Below, piece by piece: positions 8,311 through 16,762 of a DNA stretch of 64,000 bases. Numbering within the stretch: position 1 is the stretch's first letter; the number at the start of each line of letters is the position of its first letter. The notes beneath the pieces are model-generated. The model was not told the DNA's origin, searched no databases, and worked only from the letters and a program-made list of their open reading frames with translations. The position numbers were made by a program, and so were the translations under genes. Source of the stretch: DATCLS01 sp036563805 (GTDB taxonomy: Bacteria; Actinomycetota; Acidimicrobiia; Acidimicrobiales; VFJN01); assembly GCA_036563805.1 (NCBI GenBank), contig DATCLS010000094.1, positions 62,001-126,000 of the forward strand. Direction: 5' to 3'.

Positions 8311-9365
8311 TGGACGTCCGGCTGTCCCCCGAGCAGCGTGCGCTGCGCGACTCCGCGGCCCAGGTCGTCGACCGGCTCGGCCCCCGGTCGGTGGGCCAGC
8401 TGGACGACGCCGAGCGGGTGGCCAAGCTCGACGCCGCCGTCGTCGCCGCCGGCTGGCGGGAGCTGCGGACCGCCACCGACGAGGGCACCCCGTGGGCCTC
8501 GGGCGTCGAGGTCGGGATCGTGGCCGAGGAGCTCGGCCGGGGCCTGGCGGACGTCGCCTTCCTCGGCCCCACGCTGGCCGCCGAGCTGCGCCGCCTGGCG
8601 GGCGCGCCCCCGGCCGGCGAGCCCGAGACAGTCCTGCTGACCGGCGACTTGTCCGGCCCGGCCACCGTGGACGCGGCGGGCGCGGCCCCGCCCGCCGGGG
8701 CGGTCGCCGTCGACGCCCAGGGGGCGGCTGCCGCCCTGCTGCTGGTCGACGGACCGGACGGCGCCCGCCTCGGGCGGGTCGCGCTACGGCCGCCGGCCGC
8801 CCGCGTCGACCTCACCCGGCCCACCGCCGCGCCCGCGGAGGCGGCCGCCGTCGACCCGGTGGACGGCCAGGCCCGGCCCCTGACCAGCGACGACCTGACC
8901 CGGTGGACCGCCCTCGGCCTGGCGCTGACCAGCGCGGACCTGGTGGGGACGATGGCCGGCGCCGTGCGGCTCGCCACCGACTACGCCAAAGAGCGCCGCC
9001 AGTACGGCCAGGCCATCGGCTCGTTCCAGGCCGTGCAGCACATGCTGGCCGACGCCCACGTGGCGACCGAGGGTTCGCGCAGCGCCAGCCTGCACGCCAG
9101 CTGGGCCGTCGACGCGCTGGCGCCGGACGACGCCCGGGCGGCGGGGGCGGTGGCCAAGGCCTACTGCGCCCGGGCCGCCCGCCGCGTGTGCGAGACCGCC
9201 ATCCAGGTGCACGGCGGCATCGGCAACACCTGGGAGTGCCTGGCGCACGTCCACCTGCGGCGCGCGCTACTGGCCAGCGACGTCCTCGGCGGCGTCGGGC
9301 CCAACCTGGCCCGGGTGCTGGCCCACCACGGGATCGAGTCCGACCCCGGCCTGCCCGCATCGTGA
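8310..9365 (+). CDS. Acyl-CoA dehydrogenase (FadE-like)
   Basis: FAD enzyme that introduces the alpha-beta double bond into an acyl-CoA. 351 residues, at the short end of the family. The N-terminal region (MDVRLSPEQRALRDSAAQVV) is typical. The middle beta domain is reduced and Ala/Pro-rich (about 100-190). The C-terminal helical bundle has KERRQYGQAIGSFQAVQHMLAD near 226-247 and IQVHGGIGNTWE near 295, where the glutamate is a candidate base. Short, divergent subunits like this often pair with a second FadE in steroid or cyclic-acid catabolism, but no partner lies in this window. ATG 8310 shares its A with the upstream stop. Confidence 0.9.
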   Translation: MDVRLSPEQRALRDSAAQVVDRLGPRSVGQLDDAERVAKLDAAVVAAGWRELRTATDEGTPWASGVEVGIVAEELGRGLADVAFLGPTLAAELRRLAGAPPAGEPETVLLTGDLSGPATVDAAGAAPPAGAVAVDAQGAAAALLLVDGPDGARLGRVALRPPAARVDLTRPTAAPAEAAAVDPVDGQARPLTSDDLTRWTALGLALTSADLVGTMAGAVRLATDYAKERRQYGQAIGSFQAVQHMLADAHVATEGSRSASLHASWAVDALAPDDARAAGAVAKAYCARAARRVCETAIQVHGGIGNTWECLAHVHLRRALLASDVLGGVGPNLARVLAHHGIESDPGLPAS

Positions 9366-9372
9366 GGGGAAC

Positions 9373-10149
9373 ATGACCTACGACCTGCCCGACGACCTCC
9401 AGGTCGAGGCCGACGGCCCGATCCGGATCGTCCGCCTCAACCGGCCCGACCGCCTCAACGCCACCAACCACTCGCTGCACCGGGCGCTCGCCGAGCTGTT
9501 CCCGCAGCTCGACGCCGACCGCGGCGCCCGGGCCGCGGTCATCACCGGCAACGGCCGGGCGTTCTCGGCCGGCGGCGACTACGCCTACCTCGACGAGCTG
9601 ACCAAGGACGCCGAGCTGCGCCGGCAGACCATCGTCGACGGCCGCGCCATCGTCACCGGGATGGTGGGGTGCCGGGTGCCGATCGTGGCCGCCGTCAACG
9701 GCCCGGCCGTCGGGCTCGGCTGCAGCATCGTGGCGCTGTCCGACATCGTGTACATCGCCGAGGGCGCCCACCTCGCCGACCCCCACGTCATGGTGGGCCT
9801 CGTGGCCGCCGACGGCGGGCCGGTGACCTGGCCGCTGCTCATCAGCCTCCAGCTGGCCAAGGAGTACGCGCTGACCGGCGACCCCATCCCGGCCCGGCGG
9901 GCCGCCGAGATCGGGCTGGCCAACCACGTCGTCCCCGAGGGCGAGGACGTGGTCGAGAAGGCCCTGGAGTGCGCCCGGCGCATCGCCCGGCTGCCCCAGC
10001 AGGCGGCCGAGGACACCAAGCGCATCCTCAACATGCATCTGGAGCGGGCCGTCCTCGCCACGATCGACTTCGCGCTCACCGCCGAGGACCGCTCGTTCAC
10101 CTCGGACGAGCTGCGCGCCAACCTCGACAAGCTCCTGGCCCGGGGGTAG
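9373..10149 (+). CDS. Enoyl-CoA hydratase/isomerase family protein
   Basis: Crotonase-fold protein of 258 residues, expected to hydrate or isomerise the enoyl-CoA made by the preceding dehydrogenase. N-terminal motif IRIVRLNRPDRLNATN; oxyanion-hole segments ITGNGRAFSAGGDY (near 56-70) and NGPAVGLGCSIVALSDIV (near 110-128). The glutamates that catalyse hydration in classical hydratases are not obvious at the second site (DPHVMVGLVAADGG), so isomerase or other crotonase chemistry is possible. Follows the dehydrogenase by 7 bases with GAGGGG before the ATG, and is followed 4 bases later by the second ligase. Confidence 0.9.
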   Translation: MTYDLPDDLQVEADGPIRIVRLNRPDRLNATNHSLHRALAELFPQLDADRGARAAVITGNGRAFSAGGDYAYLDELTKDAELRRQTIVDGRAIVTGMVGCRVPIVAAVNGPAVGLGCSIVALSDIVYIAEGAHLADPHVMVGLVAADGGPVTWPLLISLQLAKEYALTGDPIPARRAAEIGLANHVVPEGEDVVEKALECARRIARLPQQAAEDTKRILNMHLERAVLATIDFALTAEDRSFTSDELRANLDKLLARG

Positions 10150-10153
10150 GCCG

Positions 10154-11758
10154 ATGGACCGCTGGCAGCTGCGGACCGTGCCCGCCGACCTGGTGCAGCG
10201 CTACCGGGCCGAGGGCTGGTGGACCGACGACACGCTGGGCGACACCGTGGCCGCCGGCCTGGCCCGCCTGGCCGGGGTGACGTTCCGGGTCCGCTCGGCG
10301 GTGCACCCCTACACCGGCACGTTCGCCGACGTCGACCGGGCGGCGCGGGCGCTGGCCGCCGACCTCCGCGCCCGGGGCGTCGGCCCGGGCGACGTGGTCG
10401 TGCTCCAGCTGCCCAACTGGGTGGAGGCTGGCATCACGTTCTGGGCCGCCGCCTACCTGGGGGCGGTCGTCGTGCCGATCGTCCACTTCTACGGGCCCAA
10501 GGAGGTCGGCTACATCCTGCGGGTGACCGAGCCCCGCGTCGTCGTCACCCCCGACCGGTTCGGCCACGCCGACTACCTGGCCACCTACGAGGCCCTGCTC
10601 GCCGACCACCCGGTGCCCCACTGGCTGGTGGCCCGGGCCACCGACGCCGCCCTGCCGGCCGGCGCCACCCCGTTCGCCGACCTGGTGGACGGCGACCCGA
10701 TCGTCTGCCCCGAGCCGGTCGACCCCGACGCCCCCACCATCGTCGCCTTCACGTCGGGCACGACCCGCGACCCCAAGGGCGTCGTCCACTCCCACCGCAC
10801 GATCGGCTTCGAGACCCGCCAGCTCGACCACCTGTTCCCGACCGGCGGGCCGCCCCAGATCACCGGCGCCCCCGTCGGCCACTTCATCGGGATGCTCAAC
10901 GCCTTCCTGGTGCCGCTGCTGCGGGAGCGGGCCGTCAACCTGATCGACGTATGGGACCCGGGCGAGGTGCTGCGCATGATGCGCGAGGAGGGCCTGGGCG
11001 TGACCGGCGGCGCCACCTACTTCCTGACCAGCCTGCTCGACCACCCCGGCTTCAGCGACGAGCACCTGGCGCTGATGCCGTTCGCCGGGCTGGGCGGGTC
11101 CCCGGTGCCGGTGGCCGTCATGGAGCGGCTGCGCGACCTGGGGATCGCCGCCTTCCGCTCGTACGGCAGCACCGAGCACCCCTCGATCACCGGGTGCCTG
11201 CTCGACGAGCCCGAGGACAAGCGGCTGACGACCGACGGCCGCACCCTGCCCGGCGTGGAGATCCGGCTCGGCGAGAGCGGCGAGATCCTCAGCCGGGGCC
11301 CCGACTGCTTCCTCGGCTACACCGACCCCGAGCTCACCGCCTCGGTGTTCGACGACGCCGGCTGGTACCGGACCGGCGACGTCGGCGTGCTCGACGCGGA
11401 CGGCTACCTGACGATCACCGACCGGGTCTCGGACATCATCATCCGGGGCGGCGAGAACATCAGCGCCCAGGAGGTCGAGGAGTTGCTGATGGGCCTCGAC
11501 GCCGTGGCCGAGGTCGCCGTCGTGGCCGCCCCGGACGAGCGGCTGGGCGAGCACGCCGCGGCCGTGATGCGCCTGCGCGACGGGGCGCCGGCGCCCACGC
11601 TCGAGCAGGTCCGGGCGCACCTGGCGGGCGTCGGCCTGGCCAAGCAGAAATGGCCCGAGTCGCTGCACGTGGTGCGCGACTTCCCCCGCACGCCGTCGGG
11701 CAAGGTGCAGAAGTACCGGCTCAGGCAGCAGTTAAGGGAGGGAACGCTCGCTCAATAG
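10154..11758 (+). CDS. AMP-dependent acyl-CoA synthetase/ligase
   Basis: Second ANL ligase of the operon (534 aa). Phosphate-binding loop VAFTSGTTRDPKGV near residues 197-210; adenylate motif SYGSTEHPS; YRTGDVGVLDADGYLTITDR near 405-424; GGENISAQEVEE; catalytic lysine in TPSGKVQKY near 517. Cyclohexanecarboxylate- or short-chain-type CoA ligases have this shape, but the acid is not identifiable. It ends the operon that began at 6793. A TetR gene follows 67 bases downstream in the same direction and may control the group. Confidence 0.92.
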   Translation: MDRWQLRTVPADLVQRYRAEGWWTDDTLGDTVAAGLARLAGVTFRVRSAVHPYTGTFADVDRAARALAADLRARGVGPGDVVVLQLPNWVEAGITFWAAAYLGAVVVPIVHFYGPKEVGYILRVTEPRVVVTPDRFGHADYLATYEALLADHPVPHWLVARATDAALPAGATPFADLVDGDPIVCPEPVDPDAPTIVAFTSGTTRDPKGVVHSHRTIGFETRQLDHLFPTGGPPQITGAPVGHFIGMLNAFLVPLLRERAVNLIDVWDPGEVLRMMREEGLGVTGGATYFLTSLLDHPGFSDEHLALMPFAGLGGSPVPVAVMERLRDLGIAAFRSYGSTEHPSITGCLLDEPEDKRLTTDGRTLPGVEIRLGESGEILSRGPDCFLGYTDPELTASVFDDAGWYRTGDVGVLDADGYLTITDRVSDIIIRGGENISAQEVEELLMGLDAVAEVAVVAAPDERLGEHAAAVMRLRDGAPAPTLEQVRAHLAGVGLAKQKWPESLHVVRDFPRTPSGKVQKYRLRQQLREGTLAQ

Positions 11759-11781
11759 GAGAAAGGTCGTCCGTCCTGAGT

Positions 11782-11792
11782 AGAAGGACGTT
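11782..11792 (+). promoter_or_regulatory. AGAAGGACGTT element upstream of tetR gene
   Basis: AGAAGGACGTT, continuing TCT, forms an imperfect AGAA/TTCT inverted repeat 34 bases upstream of the TetR start. The same 11 bases occur at 43881-43891 beside the second Rieske gene. It could be an autoregulatory operator of the TetR protein. This is inference from repetition only. Confidence 0.3.
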
Positions 11793-11825
11793 CTCGCTCG
11801 GACGGCGACCGAGTAACCTGCGGGC

Positions 11826-12542
11826 ATGGCATCGAACGACCAGGCGGCCGACGCATCCCCCGCGGAACGTCCCGCCACCTGGCGGGAGCTGGCCGTGGCG
11901 CGGTCCCTGGACCCGGCGCGGGTGCGGGCCGAGAAGCGGGTGCAGCGCTTCCTCGACGCCGCGCTCGAGCTGATGGCCACCAGCTCCAGCAAGGAGTTCA
12001 CCGTCCAAGAGGTGGTCGAGCGGTCGGGGCAGTCGCTCCGCAGCTTCTACCAGTACTTCGCCGGCAAGCACGAGCTGCTGCTCGCCCTGTTCGAGGAGTC
12101 GGTGCGCTCGACCGCTGAGCACCTCGAGCAGCTCATCGAGGCCGAGGACGACCCGCTCGAGCGGCTGCGCCGCTTCACCGTCGAGTACTTCCGACTGTGC
12201 CAGCCGGCGCCGAAGGGCAAGCCGGCCAGCAAGGACGGCCCCACGCCGGCGCTGGCGGAGTTCGCCCAGCAGCTGCTCACCGACCACCCCAAGGAGGCCT
12301 CGCGGGCCTACGTCCCGCTCGTGTCGCTGCTCGAGCGGGTGCTCGAGCAGGCGGCCGCGGCCGGCGTCGTCCGCTCCGGCCTGCGTTACCGGCGCATCGC
12401 CGGGGTCGTGCTCCAGGCCATCAGCTTCAACGCCTTCTCGGCGACGATCAGCGGCTCGTCGGTCAAGCCCGACGACCAGGAGTCGGCCGCCGAGCTTTGG
12501 GACCTGCTGCTCCACGGCATCGCCACCGGCGAGCGGGGCTGA
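11826..12542 (+). CDS. TetR family transcriptional regulator
   Basis: 238-residue one-component repressor. The N-terminal helix-turn-helix covers about residues 38-85, with the diagnostic SFYQYFAGKHELLLALFEE, followed by an all-helical ligand-binding domain. The first 35 residues are an extension outside the fold. It lies between the ligase operon and an enoyl-CoA hydratase gene on the same strand, and repeat elements stand upstream, so it probably senses an acyl-CoA intermediate and represses the neighbouring catabolic genes. The ligand cannot be read. ATG 11826 was chosen because downstream starts would cut into the first helix. Confidence 0.9.
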   Translation: MASNDQAADASPAERPATWRELAVARSLDPARVRAEKRVQRFLDAALELMATSSSKEFTVQEVVERSGQSLRSFYQYFAGKHELLLALFEESVRSTAEHLEQLIEAEDDPLERLRRFTVEYFRLCQPAPKGKPASKDGPTPALAEFAQQLLTDHPKEASRAYVPLVSLLERVLEQAAAAGVVRSGLRYRRIAGVVLQAISFNAFSATISGSSVKPDDQESAAELWDLLLHGIATGERG

Positions 12543-12634
12543 CTTCGGGTGCAGGGCGCGCCGCGCCGGTGCACCGACCGCGGCGCCGCGTAGCACGGTA
12601 TTTCCGGTTCCGAGAGCCCGGTTATCGTCAGGGC

Positions 12635-13417
12635 ATGCCCGACGATCTCGGCACGCCGCACCTGCGCCTCGAGCGCGAGGGGTCCATCGCCTGGTGCACG
12701 ATCGACCGCCCCGCGGCCCGCAACGCCCTGACGCCCGGCATGTACTTCGGCATCAAGCGGGCGGTGCACCTCGTCAACACCGACCCCGAACTCGCCGCCC
12801 TGATCATCACGGGGACGGGCGACGTGTTCGCGCCGGGCGGCGACCTGGGCGGGCGGACCGAGGAGGGCGAGGAGCCCGTGCCCGACGGCCTCGGCCCCGA
12901 GGTGCTGCCGTTCGTGACGATCCGCGACAGCCGGGCGCCGGTGATCGCGGCCGTGAACGGCATCTGCCAGGCCGGCGGCCTGCTCATCGCCATGATGGCC
13001 GACATCGCCGTGGCCAGCGACCGGGCCACGTTCCGGGTGCCCGAGCTGCTGCGGGGCATCCCTGACGCCACCTACGCCGCCGCCCTGCCGGCGCACGTGG
13101 GCGTGGCGGTGGCCCGCGACCTGCTGCTCTCGGCGCGGCGGTTCGACGCCGCCGAGGCCCGGCGCCTCGGGCTGATCGCCCGGGTCGTGCCCCACGACCG
13201 GCTGCGGGAGGCGGCCGTCACCGCGGCCCACGAGGTGCTGCGGACGGCGCCCGAGGCCCGGGCCCAGGTGAAGCGCATGCTCAACGAGCGCTACGGGCTC
13301 ATCGACTACCAGACGATGTTCGACGCGCTCGCCCACTCGGACGAGCCCCGCGAGGGCATGCGGGCGTTCATGGAGAAGCGGCCACCGGCCTGGATCCCGC
13401 CGGACGTCGGCCCCTGA
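12635..13417 (+). CDS. Enoyl-CoA hydratase/isomerase family protein
   Basis: Crotonase-fold protein of 260 residues. WCTIDRPAARNALTPGM is the family N-terminus. Oxyanion-hole segments are ITGTGDVFAPGGDL near 55-68 and NGICQAGGLLIAMMADIAVA near 107-126. The C-terminal helix ends KRPPAWIPP. Longer reading in the same frame runs into the tetR gene and is not supported. ATG 12635 has no clear ribosome site and a TTATCGT-like box stands only about 10 bases upstream, so the message may be leaderless. Convergent with the minus-strand DapB-like gene 44 bases away. Confidence 0.88.
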   Translation: MPDDLGTPHLRLEREGSIAWCTIDRPAARNALTPGMYFGIKRAVHLVNTDPELAALIITGTGDVFAPGGDLGGRTEEGEEPVPDGLGPEVLPFVTIRDSRAPVIAAVNGICQAGGLLIAMMADIAVASDRATFRVPELLRGIPDATYAAALPAHVGVAVARDLLLSARRFDAAEARRLGLIARVVPHDRLREAAVTAAHEVLRTAPEARAQVKRMLNERYGLIDYQTMFDALAHSDEPREGMRAFMEKRPPAWIPPDVGP

Positions 13418-13461
13418 GCCTCGACCCCCGATCCCGGCCCCCGCCCCGGTCGGGAGGGCGG

Positions 13462-14490
13462 TCAGGCCCGCGCCGGGAGGATGTGGGGCAGGTCGAGCGT
13501 GGTCCGGATGCCCGGCGCGGCCGCGCACACGGCCGGCACGGCGTTGACCGCCCGGTTGGCCGTGTAGGCCGGCGTCGTCTCGGCCATCCGCTCCAGCGGG
13601 ACCGGGAAGCGCATCTCGATGTCGAGCGGGGCGTCGCCCTCCACCTGGAGGCGCCAGCCGGTGGCGCGCAGGTCCCAGGCCGGCTCGATCTCGGTCGCGC
13701 AGTACCAGTGGGCCCGGAACCGCAGCAGCGGCCGGCCGCCGCGCCGGCCCGACACGACCATCCGCTGGGCGCCCACGGTCCCGGCCGGGACGGTGCCAGC
13801 CGCGATCTCGACGTCCCGGGTCGTGACCGCCACCTCGCCGCCGGACTCGACGCCGTCGAGCGGCACGCCGAGCGCGTCGGCCACCAGCGCCAGCGACGGG
13901 CCGAAGGCGGCGGCGCCGTGGGCCCAGCGGCGCTGGTCGAAGCGCTCCGGCGGCTGGCCGAAGCCCATGACCTTGAACAGCATGTCGGGCGAGTTGCGGC
14001 TCGACACGTCGGCGAACTCGTCGATGGTGAGGCCGTCGAGCCGTCGCTGGATCGACGTCAGCACCAGCGGCACCGCCTCGGTGATGAAGCCGGGGCTGCT
14101 GCCCGTCGAGTGGATCGACGTGCCGCCCTGCGCGCAGGCGGCCTCGACGCGGGCGCGCGTGGCGGCATCGAGGCTGGCCGGCCGGTGGAACTCGCCACGG
14201 GTCGTGACCACGTTGGCGCCGGCGGCGAGCAGGCGGCACACCTCGTCGAGGTCGCAGGCGGCCGGCATGTAGAGCACGCAGTCGGGGGCCAGGGCGACGA
14301 TGTCGTCGAGGGACCGGGTGGCGGCCACGCCCACCGGGCCGAGCCCGCACAGCTCGCCGGCGTCGCGCCCCTCCTTGGCCTCCGAGTGCACGTACAGGCC
14401 GACCAGCTCGTAGTCGGGGCGCTCGATGACGGCGCGCAGCGCGTGGGTGCCGATGTTGCCGGTGGCCCACTGGACGACCCGGAGCGTCAC
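13462..14490 (-). CDS. DapB-like NAD(P)-dependent oxidoreductase (amine dehydrogenase-like family)
   Basis: 342 residues with an N-terminal Rossmann fold (VVQWATGNIGTHALRAVIE) of the dihydrodipicolinate-reductase/2,4-diaminopentanoate-dehydrogenase type. Relatives are numerous in mycobacteria and mostly of unknown substrate. STGSSPGFITEAVPLVL near 127-143 lies in the region that binds cofactor or substrate. The GTG start overlaps the lyase stop (GTGA), so it is coupled to the CoA-ester lyase and CaiB genes upstream. Its role in that pathway, perhaps reduction of an aldehyde or ketone intermediate, is inference. Confidence 0.8.
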   Translation of the reverse strand: MTLRVVQWATGNIGTHALRAVIERPDYELVGLYVHSEAKEGRDAGELCGLGPVGVAATRSLDDIVALAPDCVLYMPAACDLDEVCRLLAAGANVVTTRGEFHRPASLDAATRARVEAACAQGGTSIHSTGSSPGFITEAVPLVLTSIQRRLDGLTIDEFADVSSRNSPDMLFKVMGFGQPPERFDQRRWAHGAAAFGPSLALVADALGVPLDGVESGGEVAVTTRDVEIAAGTVPAGTVGAQRMVVSGRRGGRPLLRFRAHWYCATEIEPAWDLRATGWRLQVEGDAPLDIEMRFPVPLERMAETTPAYTANRAVNAVPAVCAAAPGIRTTLDLPHILPARA

Positions 14491-15473
14491 GGCCCCTCCC
14501 CCGCCTCGGCGCCGGTCGCCTCGGCGCCGGTCGCCCCGGCGCCGCTCGCCGTCCCGCCGCCGTGCTCCTCGGCAGCCAGCGCCGCCCGGTGCAGGACGTT
14601 GGCGGCCAGCCGCATGTGGGCGGCGTCGACCAGCCGGCCGTCGCGGCCGATGGCGCCGACGCCGCCGGCCTCGGCGGTCCGGTAGGCCGCGATCGACGCC
14701 TCGGCCTCGGCCACCTCTTCGGGCGTCGGCGAGAACACCTCGTTGGCGATCGGGATCTGGCTGGGGTGGATGGCCCACTTGCCGTCGAAGCCGAGCAGGC
14801 TGGCGTGGACGGCGCTGCGCCGGTAGCCCTCCGGGTCCTTGTAGGCCGGATACGGGGCGTCGATGGCGTCGATGCCCGCGATGCGGGCCGCCATCACCAC
14901 CTGGGCCCGGGCGAAGTGCCAGAAGTCGCCCGGGTAGTCGCCGACCGGGTCGAAGTTGCCGTCGACCCGGGCGTGCAGCGAGGCAGAGAGGTCGCCGGCG
15001 CCGAAGATGAGCGCCTCCAGCCGGTCGCTCGACCGGGCGATCTCGGCCGCGTTGGCCAGGCCCTCGGCGTCCTCGATCAGGACCTCGAGGCCGATGCGCC
15101 GCTCGAGCCCGAGCTTGGTCTCCAGCTGGGTGAGCAGCACGTCGACCCACCAGACGTCGCGCGCCGAGCGGGCCTTGGGCACGATCAGCACGTCGAGGGC
15201 CTCGCGGGCACCGGTGACGACCTCGATGATGTCGCCGTGGCACCAGGGCGTCTCCAGGCCGTTGACGCGCACGGCCCGGACGGTCCGCCCCCAGTCCTGC
15301 TCGGTCAGGGCGGCCACGGCGATGGCCCGGGCACCCTCCTTGGCCGAGGGCGCACAGGCGTCCTCCAGGTCGAGGAACACCAGGTCGGCCCCCGACTTCG
15401 GGGCCTTCTCGCACATGCGCTCGCTGCTGGCCGGCGTGGCCAGCTCCGACCGTCGGGCCCGGGGCACGACCAT
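14487..15473 (-). CDS. HpcH/HpaI-family (CitE-like) CoA-ester lyase
   Basis: 328-residue TIM-barrel lyase of the malyl-CoA/citramalyl-CoA/CitE group. N-terminal RSELATPASSERMCEKAP and LVFLDLEDACAP near 35-46 carry metal-binding acidic residues. The middle has GLEVLIEDAEGL (metal glutamate), then LIFGAGDLSASL and KWAIHPSQIPIANEVFSPT near 250-268. The C-terminus is an Ala/Gly/Glu repeat tail encoded by short DNA repeats (14495-14560). ATG 15473 shares a base with the CaiB stop. With the CaiB transferase it could make and cleave a branched 3-hydroxyacyl-CoA, but the substrate is unknown. Confidence 0.88.
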   Translation of the reverse strand: MVVPRARRSELATPASSERMCEKAPKSGADLVFLDLEDACAPSAKEGARAIAVAALTEQDWGRTVRAVRVNGLETPWCHGDIIEVVTGAREALDVLIVPKARSARDVWWVDVLLTQLETKLGLERRIGLEVLIEDAEGLANAAEIARSSDRLEALIFGAGDLSASLHARVDGNFDPVGDYPGDFWHFARAQVVMAARIAGIDAIDAPYPAYKDPEGYRRSAVHASLLGFDGKWAIHPSQIPIANEVFSPTPEEVAEAEASIAAYRTAEAGGVGAIGRDGRLVDAAHMRLAANVLHRAALAAEEHGGGTASGAGATGAEATGAEAGEGP

Positions 15474-16762
15474 CAGATCACCCCCTCGGCCCGGAGGGCG
15501 GCCAGGCGGTCGGCGTCGACGCCGAGCAGGTCGCCCCACACGGCGTCGTTGTCGGCCCCCAGGCCCCGGCCCAGGTGCTCGACCCGGCCCGGCGTCTCGG
15601 ACATCCGGGCCACCGGTGCCTGGACCCGCACGATGCCGAGCTCGGGGTCGCGCATGGCCAGGAACGTCCCCCGGGCCCGGAGGTGCTCGTCCTCCAGCAG
15701 CTGCTCGGCGTCGTACACGGGCGCCGCCGCCACCTCGGCCGCCTCGAAGGTGGCCATGGCCTCGTCCAGCGTGCGCTCGGCGACCCACTCGGCCACCAGG
15801 TCGTCGACCTCGGCCGCCCGTTCCTGGCGGCGGACCGGGTCGACGTAGTCGGGGTCCTCGGCCAGCTCGGGCCGGTCGATGGCCCGGAACACCCGCACGG
15901 CGATGCTGGGCGAGGCGCTGGACAGGGCCAGCCACTTGTCGTCCTTGGTGCGGTAGGCGTTGCGGGGCGCGCTGGCCGGCAGCCGGTTGCCGACCCGCTC
16001 GGGGATGACACCGAGCTGGTCGAACGCCAGCGGTGCGTACTCGATGAGCCGGGCCAGCGGCTCGATCAGGTTGACGTCGACCAGCTGCCCGCCGCCGCCG
16101 TGGACGTCGCGGTGGTAGAGGGCCATCATCACCGCCCAGGTGGCCGACTGGGCGGCCACGCCGTCGGCCAGCATGAACGGCGGCAGCGTCGGCGGCCCGC
16201 CCGGCTGCCCGACCACGTGAGCGAACCCGCTCATCGCCTCGGCCAGCGTGCCGTAGCCGGGCCGGTCGCTCTTCGGCCCGCCCCGCCCGTAGCCGCTGAG
16301 GTGCAGCATCACGATCCGGGGGTGGGCGGCGTGCACCGACTCGTAGTCGAGCCCCCAGCGCTCGAGGGCGCTGGGTCGGTTGCCGACGATCAGCACGTCG
16401 CTGACGTCGAGCAACCGGTGCATCAGCTCCTGGCCCTCGGGCCGGCGCAGGTCGAGGGTGACGCACCGCTTGTTGCGGCTGACGCTCTTCCAGACGAGGC
16501 CGATGCCGTCGCGGCGGTCGCCCCAGGTGCGCATCGGGTCGCCCGAGCCGGGCTGCTCGACCTTGATGACCTCGGCCCCGAACTCGCCGAGCGCGGTGCC
16601 GACCATGGGCCCGGCCGCCAGGGTCGCCGTCTCGACGACCCGGATGCCGGCCAGGGGGCCCGGGCGGGGGGCGCCGCCCGCCCCGTCAGCCCCGACGGCG
16701 CCCTCGGCGTCCGGGCGGCCCGGCGCCTCGTCGTGCGCCGCCGGCCCCTCAGACATGGTCAC
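15473..16762 (-). CDS. CaiB/BaiF family CoA-transferase
   Basis: Family III CoA-transferase (429 aa from GTG 16762; ATG 16756 is an equally good start). After a 35-residue Gly/Ala/Asp-rich lead it has the family opening GIRVVETATLAAGPMVGTALGEFGAEVIKVE, then CVTLDLRRPEGQ, and a candidate catalytic aspartate in MLADGVAA near residue 200, followed by ALYHRDVHGGGGQLVDV. It transfers CoA between acids without ATP. It sits between a flavin monooxygenase (8-14 base overlap) and the CitE-like lyase (1-base overlap), so all four genes are one coupled operon. Confidence 0.9.
   Translation of the reverse strand: MTMSEGPAAHDEAPGRPDAEGAVGADGAGGAPRPGPLAGIRVVETATLAAGPMVGTALGEFGAEVIKVEQPGSGDPMRTWGDRRDGIGLVWKSVSRNKRCVTLDLRRPEGQELMHRLLDVSDVLIVGNRPSALERWGLDYESVHAAHPRIVMLHLSGYGRGGPKSDRPGYGTLAEAMSGFAHVVGQPGGPPTLPPFMLADGVAAQSATWAVMMALYHRDVHGGGGQLVDVNLIEPLARLIEYAPLAFDQLGVIPERVGNRLPASAPRNAYRTKDDKWLALSSASPSIAVRVFRAIDRPELAEDPDYVDPVRRQERAAEVDDLVAEWVAERTLDEAMATFEAAEVAAAPVYDAEQLLEDEHLRARGTFLAMRDPELGIVRVQAPVARMSETPGRVEHLGRGLGADNDAVWGDLLGVDADRLAALRAEGVI

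Noticed and set aside
14487..16466. Longer N-terminus of the CitE-like lyase
   Set aside because: Runs antiparallel in frame shadow over the CaiB gene with shadow composition. ATG 15473 shares its base with the CaiB stop.
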